This document shows positions 1 through 7,848 of a DNA stretch of 12,970 bases, one piece after another. Every line of letters begins with the position of its first letter. Within the stretch, counting starts at the first letter, position 1. This DNA comes from Pseudomonadota bacterium (GTDB lineage: Bacteria > Pseudomonadota > Alphaproteobacteria > Sphingomonadales > Sphingomonadaceae). A program made the position numbers and the translations under genes. The notes under the pieces are model-generated. The model did no database searches and was not told the DNA's origin. It was given only the letters and a program-made list of their open reading frames with translations. The stretch lies in NCBI GenBank assembly GCA_023423775.1, contig JAFAEZ010000043.1, positions 1-12,970 on the forward strand, given 5' to 3'.

Positions 1-316
1 CATTGTCGGCGACCTCGACCAGCTCGTAGCGCGGTATGCCGAGGTCGGCGAACATCGGATCGGCGAAAATCTCGGCAAGCTGGTCGGCGCCGGTGCCCTC
101 ATTGCCTTCGGCGGCGAAGCTCTTGAGGTCGATGTCGTAGGATTCGGCGAGCCGCAGCAGGATCGGTGCCGTCACAGGCCGTTGGTTGCGTTCGAGATGG
201 TTGAGATAGGAGGGCGACACGCCGATCTCGGCCGCCATCGCGCTCTGGTTGAGCCCGAGCTCGCGGCGCAGCCGCCGCAGCCTTCCGCCGAGATAGAGTT
301 TCCGGTCCCCTGCCAC
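1..316 (-). CDS. ScfR-type XRE-family regulator of isocitrate lyase / short-chain acyl metabolism (N-terminal part)
   Basis: Only the first 105 residues lie in the window; the gene runs off the left edge. Residues about 12-62 form an XRE-type helix-turn-helix (RRLRRELGLNQSAMAAEIGV then SPSYLNHLERNQRPVT). This is the form typical of ScfR (short-chain fatty acyl regulator) proteins, which are usually about 470 residues long with a ScfR/DUF2083 sensor part after the HTH. Known relatives (RamB of Corynebacterium, PccR of Rhodobacter) control glyoxylate-shunt or propionyl-CoA genes. The divergent neighbour is isocitrate lyase, which fits that role. The start must be the GTG at 314-316: no ATG is in frame upstream of the HTH, and an in-frame TGA lies six codons before the GTG. 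No Shine-Dalgarno sequence precedes it, so a leaderless mRNA is possible. Family assignment is confident; the exact ligand is inferred. Confidence 0.88.
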   Translation of the reverse strand, partial: MAGDRKLYLGGRLRRLRRELGLNQSAMAAEIGVSPSYLNHLERNQRPVTAPILLRLAESYDIDLKSFAAEGNEGTGADQLAEIFADPMFADLGIPRYELVEVADN

Positions 317-324
317 GCTGTAGA

Positions 325-351
325 TTTGTCAAACATTTACAAATTTCGCAA
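325..351. promoter_or_regulatory. Candidate ScfR operator: cluster of TTTGNAAA-like elements
   Basis: Three related elements stand in a row: TTTGTCAAA (325-333), TTTACAAA (336-343) and TTTCGCAA (344-351). The first two also form an imperfect dyad, TTTGTCAAA-C-ATTTACAAA. ScfR relatives are known to bind TTTGCAAA-type sequences (PccR of Rhodobacter, RamB of Corynebacterium). The cluster starts nine bases upstream of the regulator's GTG and about 83 bases before aceA, so it could serve both autoregulation and aceA control. The assignment rests on motif likeness and position only. Confidence 0.6.
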
Positions 352-433
352 GTCGAGCTTTGACAGCGCGACCCTTTTCCCTGCTGCGCCGGGGCGCCTC
401 GCTTGTTCTTATGGCTGCGAAAGCGAGGCACAG

Positions 434-1717
<1,284 letters not shown>

Positions 1718-1728
1718 GGAGAAAGACG

Positions 1729-1929
1729 ATGACCACGCGTTACTGGGTGATCGGGGGCGAATATCAGGATCCGGAGTTCCGGGCGCTCGTCCCGGGGACG
1801 GAGACCATGGCCGGCCCGTTCGACGATGAGGCGCGGGCGCGGATCGAATGGACCCGGCTCACCTGCTGCCCGGAGAAGAGCCGGATCGCGACCCTGCGCT
1901 ATTCGATCGCCGCCGAAACCCGCCACTGA
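1729..1929 (+). CDS. Small DUF4170-like protein of unknown function
   Basis: A 66-residue protein with a start RYWVIGGEY, a central stretch GPFDDEARARIEW and an end ATLRYSIAAE. This layout resembles DUF4170, a family of short alphaproteobacterial proteins of unknown function. It has no signal peptide or membrane segment. The AGGAG Shine-Dalgarno (1717-1721) overlaps the aceA stop codon and sits seven bases before the ATG, so translation is likely coupled to aceA in one operon. Being in the aceA transcript suggests a link to acetate or fatty-acid growth, but no function can be read from the sequence. CC at residues 45-46 is a possible metal or redox site but is not backed by a known motif. The coding call is strong; the family name is from memory of the pattern. 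Confidence 0.8.
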   Translation: MTTRYWVIGGEYQDPEFRALVPGTETMAGPFDDEARARIEWTRLTCCPEKSRIATLRYSIAAETRH

Positions 1930-1982
1930 CCCCTTTCGCCCCCCGGGGATCGTGGCCGCCTGTCGCGGTGGAGAGGCGCGGC

Positions 1983-2027
1983 AGGCAAAAAGAAAGGCGC
2001 GGAGAGCTGATGCCCTCCGCGCCTTTC
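1983..2027 (-). terminator. Rho-independent terminator of rpmI-rplT, probably bidirectional
   Basis: A perfect 13-bp inverted repeat (1992-2004 with 2015-2027, arm GAAAGGCGCGGAG) encloses a 10-base loop. On the minus strand it is followed by a U-rich tail (read as TTTCTTTTT across the stem end and 1985-1991), giving a classic terminator for rplT, whose stop is 20 bases away. On the plus strand only a short T run follows, so it may also end aceA-DUF4170 transcripts less strictly. Confidence 0.88.
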
Positions 2028-2046
2028 CGATTCGTGCGAGCGGCTC

Positions 2047-2412
2047 TTAGGCCTGGGCCGGGAGCGCCGCGCGGGCCTGAGCGACGATGCCCTTGAAGGC
2101 TTCGCCCTCGTGCATCGCGATGTCGGCCAGGACCTTGCGGTCGAGGTCGATGTTCGCGAGCTTCAGGCCGTGCATGAACTGACCATAGGTCAGGCCCTCG
2201 ACGCGGACCGCGGCGTTGATGCGCTGGATCCAGAGGGCGCGGAAGCTCCGCTTCTTAACCTTGCGGTCGCGATAGGCATACTGGCCGGCCTTCTCGACGG
2301 CCTGCCGAGCGATACGGATCGTGTTCTTGCGACGGCCGTAATAGCCCTTCGCCTGATCCAATAAGCGCTTATGCTTGGTACGAGTGGTCGTACCGCGTTT
2401 GACACGTGCCAT
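2047..2412 (-). CDS. rplT: 50S ribosomal protein L20 (bL20)
   Basis: The 121-residue protein has the standard bL20 length and sequence: a basic N-terminal arm (MARVKRG, then KHKRLLDQAKGYYGRRKN), RDRKVKKRSFRALWIQRINAA in the globular part, and the end LADIAMHEGEAF. It binds 23S rRNA early in large-subunit assembly and in some bacteria represses its own operon translationally. The gene follows rpmI after 15 bases, with a clear AAGAGGAG Shine-Dalgarno in the gap. It is followed by a strong terminator rather than by pheS-pheT, which often come next in alphaproteobacteria, so this is a closed two-gene unit here. Confidence 0.98.
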   Translation of the reverse strand: MARVKRGTTTRTKHKRLLDQAKGYYGRRKNTIRIARQAVEKAGQYAYRDRKVKKRSFRALWIQRINAAVRVEGLTYGQFMHGLKLANIDLDRKVLADIAMHEGEAFKGIVAQARAALPAQA

Positions 2413-2427
2413 GCTTCAGTACTCCTC

Positions 2428-2631
2428 TTAACGCAGGCCGTAGGGCGCCCAGAGCTTCACGCGCGCCGTATCGGCGTCGGCGAGAACTTCGGTGCCGCGG
2501 TTCTGGCGGATGTACTTGGCATTGTGGCTGATCAGGCGGTGGCGCTTGCCGGCAACGCCGTGCTTCACCTTGCCCGTTGCGGTGAGCTTGAAGCGCTTCT
2601 TCACACCGCTCTTGGTCTTCAACTTGGGCAT
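2428..2631 (-). CDS. rpmI: 50S ribosomal protein L35 (bL35)
   Basis: The 67-residue basic protein matches bL35 along its whole length (MPKLKTKSGVKKRFKLTATG at the start, GKRHRLISHNAKYIRQNRG in the middle). It is a component of the large ribosomal subunit. An AAGGAG Shine-Dalgarno lies seven bases before the ATG. It is the first gene of the unit; infC, often upstream in other bacteria, is not next to it because the adjacent gene is a divergent AsmA-family gene. The promoter should lie in 2632-2803, which also has a short hairpin (CTTCCA/TGGAAG near 2703-2718), but I could not fix the -10/-35 elements. Confidence 0.97.
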   Translation of the reverse strand: MPKLKTKSGVKKRFKLTATGKVKHGVAGKRHRLISHNAKYIRQNRGTEVLADADTARVKLWAPYGLR

Positions 2632-2803
2632 TTTGTCTCCTTCTGGCGCTTACGCGACATTTAAGAACGGCCACGGCAGCCCTTGACGCCGGGCAGTTCG
2701 ATTCTTCCAAAGCTGGAAAGAGGGCGCCTATACGGGGCGGAGGCCGCCAAGGCAAGGGGAGGCGGCGGAACAGAGCGGCGCCGAAACGGGTTTTCCTAGC
2801 GCC

Positions 2804-4915
2804 ATGGATGCCACGTCCACCGCTTCGGCCGAATCCCGGCGCGTTGCCCGCAAGCAACTGGGCACCAACGCGCTCGGCATCGGCTTGTCGCTGCTGGCGA
2901 CGATCGTTGGCCTGATCATCCTCGCCTGGGCGATCCTGTTCATCACCAAGGGCCGATTCCTCAAGCCCTATTTCGAAGATTATGCCAGCGACCAGGCCCA
3001 GCGCCGTGTCGCCGTGGCCGGCGATTTCCAGCTCTATCTCAACCCGATCAACATCAAGTTCCTGGCCGAAGGGCTGACCATCGCCAATCCCTCCTGGGCC
3101 AGCCGCAAGAACTTCTTCGAATCGAAGCGGATCGACACCAGCATCGCGACCGTACCGCTGATCTTCGGCGAACGGCGGGTAAACTGGCTCGACCTCGTCG
3201 ACTCCAATGTCGATATGGAGTGGGATTCGAGCGGCACCCGCAACACCTGGACGCTCGGCGACCCCGACCGCAAGGGCGAGCCGTTCGAGTTGCCGCTAAT
3301 CCGCCGCGCCAGCATCGTCGGATCGGACCTGCGCTACCGCGCGCCGCAGATGGACTTCGTCGCCGACCTGAAGTTCGAGACGGTGCGAGCCCGCGACACG
3401 GCGTTCGAAAGCGACATCCGCTTCTCCGGAGGCGGCAGTTCTAAAGGCAAGCCCTTCACCGTTTCGGGCAGCCTGATGTCGCCCAACCAGACGGTGCGCG
3501 GCGGCCGCAACCAGCTGGCCCTGCACGCGACCGGCGCCGGCAACCAGCTCGACGTCAGCGGCACCCTGCCCGGCGCGACCGAGATCGAGGGCGCGGACCT
3601 CAAGCTCCAGGTGCGCGGGCCCAATCTCCATTCCCTGTTCGATTTCCTCGGCGTAGCGGTGCCCGATACCCGTCGCTACCGCTTCACCTCGAACCTCACC
3701 AAGCGGGACGACCGCTGGCGCTTCACCGGGTTGCGCGGCACCTTCGGCGACAGCGATCTTGCCGGCGCGATGACGATCTCGATGCCCGCCAACCGGCTGC
3801 GCATCGATGCCGATCTCAACAGCCGCGTGCTCGATATCATCGATGCCGGCCCGTGGGTCGGCTACGATCCCGAGCGGCTCGACCGGATGGGAGCCAGCGG
3901 CGCGATCGAAAGCGAAGGGGGGCGTCCCAGGGTGCTGCCCGACGCCTCGCTCGACGTCGCCGGACTCCGGGCCTTCGACGCACACGTCGATTATCGGGTC
4001 CGCACCGTCCGAATGGAGAATTTCCCGGTCTCGAACATCGGGCTGACGCTCGATCTCGATCGCAGCCTGCTCAAGCTCTCGCCCCTCACGTTCGACGTCG
4101 CTGGCGGCCACCTTGCTTCCGACATCGTGATCAACGCGCGGGGCCGCCCGGTCCGCACCGATTACGACATCCGCCTGTCGCCGACGCGCATGGGGCTGCT
4201 GCTCGCCAAGTTCGGCGCCGACCAGTCTGGCACTTCCGGCCTCGTCAAGGCGCGCGTCCAGCTCAACGGCACGGGCGATTCGGTGCGCGAATCGCTGGCC
4301 AGCTCGAACGGGCGCATCGCCTTCATCATGCCGGCCGGCACCTTCTGGACGCGCAACGTCCAGCTGTCCGAGCTCGATATCGGCACCTTCGTCCAGAAGA
4401 TGTGGGAGAAGAAGCTGACCGAGCCGGTGCTGATCAATTGCGGCCTGATCGCCTTCACGGTGCGCAACGGCATCGCCGCCGCCGATCCGATCCTGATCGA
4501 CACCAAGAAGAATGTAATTGGCGGCCGCGGCGGCTTCAGCTTCAAGACCGAGTCGCTCGATCTCGCGATCGAGGCCGATGCCAAGACGTTCAGCGCCTTC
4601 TCGGCCCAATCGCCGATCGGCGTCGGCGGCTATTTCGCGGCGCCCAACATCGATCCGATCAGTGGGGAGCTGGTGGCCCGGGCCGGCGTCGGCCTCGGCC
4701 TTGGCGCGTTGGTCAGCCCGCTCGCGGCGATCATCGCCTTCGTTGATCCCGGCGATGCCGAGCCGACCAATTGCGGCCCGGTTCTCGCCGGCGCGCGCGC
4801 CTCCGCGCAACGCGAGAAGGACGGCGGCAAGGTCGAGAATATCGGCACCGGCAAATCGGCGAATCCGGATGACAAGCCAAAGAAGAAGCGCAAGAAGTTC
4901 CTCGGCATCTTCTAG
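2804..4915 (+). CDS. AsmA-family envelope protein
   Basis: A 703-residue protein with a short cytoplasmic N-terminus, one membrane anchor at about residues 25-48 (IGLSLLATIVGLIILAWAIL) and a large periplasmic part. After the anchor come AsmA-type sequences (RRVAVAGDFQLYLNP, LTIANPSWAS near residue 91, and a glycine- and aspartate-rich beta-repeat body). The C-terminal region has the AsmA-like end (IDTKKNVIGGRG, a hydrophobic LGALVSPLAAIIAFVDPG, then NCGPVLAGA) and a lysine-rich tail KPKKKRKKFLGIF. AsmA-like proteins are thought to take part in lipid transport and outer-membrane homeostasis. The start ATG is the only early one, but its ribosome-binding site is weak. The VOC gene follows after 10 bases, suggesting one transcript. 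Family call confident; exact role unknown. Confidence 0.9.
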   Translation: MDATSTASAESRRVARKQLGTNALGIGLSLLATIVGLIILAWAILFITKGRFLKPYFEDYASDQAQRRVAVAGDFQLYLNPINIKFLAEGLTIANPSWASRKNFFESKRIDTSIATVPLIFGERRVNWLDLVDSNVDMEWDSSGTRNTWTLGDPDRKGEPFELPLIRRASIVGSDLRYRAPQMDFVADLKFETVRARDTAFESDIRFSGGGSSKGKPFTVSGSLMSPNQTVRGGRNQLALHATGAGNQLDVSGTLPGATEIEGADLKLQVRGPNLHSLFDFLGVAVPDTRRYRFTSNLTKRDDRWRFTGLRGTFGDSDLAGAMTISMPANRLRIDADLNSRVLDIIDAGPWVGYDPERLDRMGASGAIESEGGRPRVLPDASLDVAGLRAFDAHVDYRVRTVRMENFPVSNIGLTLDLDRSLLKLSPLTFDVAGGHLASDIVINARGRPVRTDYDIRLSPTRMGLLLAKFGADQSGTSGLVKARVQLNGTGDSVRESLASSNGRIAFIMPAGTFWTRNVQLSELDIGTFVQKMWEKKLTEPVLINCGLIAFTVRNGIAAADPILIDTKKNVIGGRGGFSFKTESLDLAIEADAKTFSAFSAQSPIGVGGYFAAPNIDPISGELVARAGVGLGLGALVSPLAAIIAFVDPGDAEPTNCGPVLAGARASAQREKDGGKVENIGTGKSANPDDKPKKKRKKFLGIF

Positions 4916-4925
4916 GGGAGCGACC

Positions 4926-5354
4926 ATGGCCGTCCGTCCGGCGATCATCCCGTGCCTGGTCTACCGGGACGCCCATGGCGCGATCGACTTTCTCTGCGCC
5001 GCCTTCGGCTTCAGCCGCCACGCCATCTACGAGAATGAGGACCGCAGCCGCGTCGAGCACGCCCAACTCACGCTCGAGGGCAATATGATCATGCTGGGCT
5101 CGGCATCGCGCGAGGGGCCCGATCGGCTCGGCATGGTCCCGCCCGACGAAACCGGCGGCAAGGTGACGTCCTGCCTCTACGTCGTGGTCGGCGATCCCGA
5201 CGCGCACCACGCGCGCGCCGCCGCTGCGGGGGCGAGGGTCATCACCCCGCCGCACGACCCGGCCCATGGCGGGCGCAGCTACGAGGTTCGCGACCTCGAA
5301 GGCAATGTCTGGAGCTTCGGCAGCTACGATCCGTTCGCGATCTTCGAGGATTAG
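4926..5354 (+). CDS. VOC (glyoxalase/bleomycin-resistance fold) protein
   Basis: A 142-residue cytosolic protein with the paired beta-alpha-beta-beta-beta layout of the vicinal oxygen chelate superfamily. The first half has IPCLVYRDAHGAIDFLCAAF and VEHAQLTLEGNMIML; the second has YVVVGDPDAHHARAAAAGA and YEVRDLEGNVWSFGSYDP. H45 and E120/D123/E125 are placed where VOC metal ligands usually lie, though the substrate cannot be told from this. The start ATG at 4926 has a GGGGAG Shine-Dalgarno five bases upstream. It closely follows the AsmA-family gene. Its last four bases overlap the end of the convergent prs gene. It resembles the PhnB/'glyoxalase family' group more than true glyoxalase I. Confidence 0.9.
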   Translation: MAVRPAIIPCLVYRDAHGAIDFLCAAFGFSRHAIYENEDRSRVEHAQLTLEGNMIMLGSASREGPDRLGMVPPDETGGKVTSCLYVVVGDPDAHHARAAAAGARVITPPHDPAHGGRSYEVRDLEGNVWSFGSYDPFAIFED

Positions 5355-6289
5355 TCGAAGAGGCTCGACACCGACGTCTCGTCGGCGATGCGGCGGACCG
5401 CCTCGGCGAGCAGGGGCGCGATCGTCAGGATGCGGATCTTGTCGGTTGCCGCGGAGGCCTCATGCACGGCACCGATCGAATCGGTGACGACCAGCTCGCG
5501 CAGCTCCGAACCGTCAACGCGCGAGACGGCAGCGCCGGAAAGGACGCCGTGGGTGCAGTAAGCCACCACGTCCTCGGCACCGGCGGCCTTCAGCGCGGCA
5601 GCGGCGTTGCAGAGCGTGCCGGCCGAATCGACGATATCGTCGATCAGGATGCAGAAGCGGCCCGAAACGTCGCCGATGATGTTCATCACCTCGGATTCGC
5701 CGGGCTTCTCGCGGCGCTTGTCGACGATCGCGAGCGGTGCGTTGTCGAGGCGCTTGGCGAGTGCGCGGGCGCGTACCACGCCGCCGACGTCGGGCGAGAC
5801 GACGGTGATGTTGCGGCCGGCGAAGCGGGCCTGGATGTCGGCCGACATGACGGGCGCCGCGTAAAGGTTGTCGGTCGGGATGTCGAAGAAGCCCTGGATC
5901 TGACCCGCATGCAGGTCAATCGAAAGGATGCGATCGGCGCCGGCGACGGTGATCAGGTTCGCCACCAACTTCGCCGAGATCGGCGTGCGCGGGCCGGGCT
6001 TACGGTCCTGGCGGGCATAGCCGAAATAGGGAATGACGGCGGTGATGCGCTTGGCCGACGAACGCTTCAGCGCGTCGATGCAGATCAGCAGCTCCATCAG
6101 ATTGTCGTTGGCCGGATAGGCGGTCGACTGGACGACGAACACGTCCTCGCCGCGCACGTTCTCGTGAATCTCGACGAACACTTCCTCGTCGGCGAAGCGC
6201 CGGACGGCGGCGTCGGTGATCGGCAGCTCGAGATAGGACGCAATGTCCTTCACGAGCTGAAGATTGGAATTGCCCGACATCAACTTCAT
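5351..6289 (-). CDS. prs: Ribose-phosphate pyrophosphokinase (PRPP synthetase)
   Basis: Makes PRPP from ribose 5-phosphate and ATP, feeding purine, pyrimidine, histidine, tryptophan and NAD synthesis. The 312-residue protein has the normal class I length. Visible motifs are YARQDRK (91-97) in the ATP-binding region, DLHAGQIQGFF (125-135) with the metal-binding H127, VVSPDVGGVVRARALAKRL (163-181), the flexible-loop KRREKPGESEVMN (191-203) and the PRPP-binding loop DDIVDSAGT (217-225). The start at 6289 (MKLMSGNSN) is preferred over 6280 because family proteins begin with MKL and a GGGGAT-like ribosome site lies upstream. The frame stays open further upstream but without family sequence. It diverges from gltX, and its stop overlaps that of the convergent VOC gene. 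Confidence 0.97.
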   Translation of the reverse strand: MKLMSGNSNLQLVKDIASYLELPITDAAVRRFADEEVFVEIHENVRGEDVFVVQSTAYPANDNLMELLICIDALKRSSAKRITAVIPYFGYARQDRKPGPRTPISAKLVANLITVAGADRILSIDLHAGQIQGFFDIPTDNLYAAPVMSADIQARFAGRNITVVSPDVGGVVRARALAKRLDNAPLAIVDKRREKPGESEVMNIIGDVSGRFCILIDDIVDSAGTLCNAAAALKAAGAEDVVAYCTHGVLSGAAVSRVDGSELRELVVTDSIGAVHEASAATDKIRILTIAPLLAEAVRRIADETSVSSLFD

Positions 6290-6318
6290 CGAAATATCCC
6301 CGAAATGCGGCTGCACGT

Positions 6319-6370
6319 CCCCCTTATCGCCAGATGCCTTGAAGGCAAGGGGGCGTTGCCCGCAGCGGGC
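6319..6370. repeat. Inverted repeats in the prs-gltX divergent spacer
   Basis: A 7-bp outer stem CCCCCTT/AAGGGGG (6319-6325 with 6347-6353) encloses a smaller GCCTT-G-AAGGC stem (6336-6346). A separate dyad GCCCGC-A-GCGGGC lies at 6358-6370, ten bases before the gltX Shine-Dalgarno. Together they fill half of a 102-base spacer that must hold the promoters of both genes. They could be leader hairpins or binding sites; no known motif was recognised. Confidence 0.5.
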
Positions 6371-6391
6371 TAGCCGCATAGGAGGCGCGAC

Positions 6392-7726
6392 ATGACAGTA
6401 ACCACGCGCTTCGCGCCTTCCCCGACCGGTCGGCTGCATGTCGGCAACATCCGCACGGCGCTCCACAATTGGCTGTGGGCGAGGAAGCATGGCGGTCGCT
6501 TCATCCTCCGACTCGACGATACCGACGCCGAGCGGTCGACCGAGGAAAATGCCGAGGCGATCCGGCGTGATCTCGCCTGGCTGGGGTTCGCGCCCGACGA
6601 GGAGCATCGTCAGTCGCAGCGCTTCCAGCGCTACGAGGCGGCATTGGAGACGCTGCGGGCGATGGGCCGGGCCTATCCCGCCTATGAGACCGCGCAGGAG
6701 CTCGATCTCAAGCGCAAGGTCCAGCTCGGCCGCGGCAAGCCGCCGGTCTACGACCGGTCGGCGCTCGGCCTAACCGACGCGGACAAGGCGAAGCTCGAGG
6801 CGGAGGGCCGCCGGCCGCACTGGCGCTTCAAGCTCGATCATGCGGCGCCGATCGAATGGAACGACCTCGTTCGCGGGCCGCAGCATATCGACCCGTCGCT
6901 GCTGTCCGATCCGGTAATCCGGCGCGAGGACGGAAGCTGGCTGTACATGCTGCCGAGCGCGGTCGACGATATCGACATGGGCGTCACCCATGTCGTTCGC
7001 GGCGAAGACCATGTCACCAACACCGCGCTGCAGATCCAGATGTTCGAGGCGCTCGGGGCGGCGCCGTCCGCTTTCGCGCACGAAGCCTTGCTGGTCGGTT
7101 CGGAGGGCAAGCTTTCCAAGCGGCTCGGCTCGCTCGGTGTCGAGGCGATGCGCGAGGCGGGAATCGAGCCGATGGCTTTGATCGCCAAGCTCGCCCGGAT
7201 CGGCACCAGCCAGCCGGTCGAGGCGTTCGCGAGCCCCGAGCCTCTGATCGAGAGCTTTGACTTTGCCACGTTCGGCCGCGCTCCCGCCCGCTTCGACATG
7301 GACGAACTCGAGGGGCTCAACGCCCGCATCGTCCACCAATTGCCGTTCGAGGCCGTCGCGGACCGGCTGCCGGACGGCATGAGCGAGGACGCCTGGGCGG
7401 CGATCCGGCCCAACCTGCACAAAGTCGCCGAGGCCGCGGACTGGTGGCACATCGTCGAGGGGCCGGTGACGCACAAGGCGGCGGAAGCCGATCGCGCCTT
7501 CCTCGCCGCCGCAGCCGAGGTGGCGGCGGCGATCGATTGGTCCGACGCGCCGTGGAAGGCGCTGACCGCGGCGCTCAAGGAGCGCACCGGCCGCTCGGGC
7601 AAGAGCCTGTTCCTGCCGCTCCGCCAGGCGCTCACCGGCCGCGACAGCGGCCCCGAAATGGCGCCTCTGCTCGCCTTGATCGGCCAGGACCAGAGCCTCG
7701 CTCGCCTGAAGGCCGCCGCCGCCTAG
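6392..7726 (+). CDS. gltX: Glutamate--tRNA ligase (short, zinc-less type)
   Basis: A class I aminoacyl-tRNA synthetase of 444 residues that charges tRNA(Glu). The nucleotide-binding signature RFAPSPTGRLHVGN is at 6-19 (HVGN as the HIGH motif) and KLSKR at 240-244. The catalytic domain also shows LRLDDTDAERS (39-49), LYMLPSAVDDIDMGVTHVVRG and EDHVTNTALQ. Where many GluRS have a zinc-binding cysteine cluster, this protein has YPAYET (95-100) with no cysteine. Residues from about 310 make up the anticodon-binding helical domain, which separates it from the much shorter glutamyl-Q-tRNA(Asp) synthetase. Sphingomonads often carry two gltX genes, and this looks like the shorter kind; its tRNA specificity, Glu only or also Gln for GatCAB, cannot be decided. 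GGAGG lies seven bases before the ATG. Confidence 0.94.
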   Translation: MTVTTRFAPSPTGRLHVGNIRTALHNWLWARKHGGRFILRLDDTDAERSTEENAEAIRRDLAWLGFAPDEEHRQSQRFQRYEAALETLRAMGRAYPAYETAQELDLKRKVQLGRGKPPVYDRSALGLTDADKAKLEAEGRRPHWRFKLDHAAPIEWNDLVRGPQHIDPSLLSDPVIRREDGSWLYMLPSAVDDIDMGVTHVVRGEDHVTNTALQIQMFEALGAAPSAFAHEALLVGSEGKLSKRLGSLGVEAMREAGIEPMALIAKLARIGTSQPVEAFASPEPLIESFDFATFGRAPARFDMDELEGLNARIVHQLPFEAVADRLPDGMSEDAWAAIRPNLHKVAEAADWWHIVEGPVTHKAAEADRAFLAAAAEVAAAIDWSDAPWKALTAALKERTGRSGKSLFLPLRQALTGRDSGPEMAPLLALIGQDQSLARLKAAAA

Positions 7727-7772
7727 TCGCCGCACCCCCCGATGAGCATGGCTCAGCAATTTTCCTGTTGCA

Positions 7773-7781
7773 TGCTATAGT
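7773..7781 (+). promoter_or_regulatory. Candidate extended -10 promoter of tonB
   Basis: TG-C-TATAGT matches an extended -10 element (TGNTATAAT, one mismatch) inside an AT-rich patch that stands out from the surrounding GC-rich sequence. No good -35 was found, as is common with extended -10 promoters. The predicted start near 7788 lies just before the dyad at 7794-7807. Confidence 0.45.
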
Positions 7782-7793
7782 ATATCATTAAGA

Positions 7794-7807
7794 GATGTTG
7801 TAACATC
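7794..7807. promoter_or_regulatory. Candidate operator dyad upstream of tonB
   Basis: GATGTTG-TAACATC is a 14-base dyad with perfect six-base arms (GATGTT/AACATC) around GT. It lies between the candidate -10 and the tonB start (42 bases before the ATG), where a repressor would block transcription. The arms somewhat resemble Zur- or Fur-class metal-repressor sites. Iron or zinc control would suit tonB, but the match is too short to name the regulator. Confidence 0.4.
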
Positions 7808-7848
7808 CTTTCTGTAGCCGCCGAAGCGGCGCAGCTTAGGAGAATGTC

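Noticed and set aside
360..365. Perfect TTGACA as -35 of aceA
   Set aside because: No -10-like hexamer at 16-18 bases downstream; the region there is GC-rich.
3296..4948. Long open frame (550 codons) antisense to the AsmA-family gene
   Set aside because: Composition is that of a GC-rich shadow frame, no domain is recognisable, and the opposite strand carries a full, recognisable protein.
6392..7726. Glutamyl-Q tRNA(Asp) synthetase instead of gltX
   Set aside because: That enzyme lacks the anticodon-binding domain and is about 300 residues; this one has 444 residues with the full C-terminal domain.
7743..7763. Terminator after gltX (TGAGC-ATG-GCTCA followed by TTTT)
   Set aside because: Only a five-base stem with a three-base loop, and the T run is five bases away; too weak to call.
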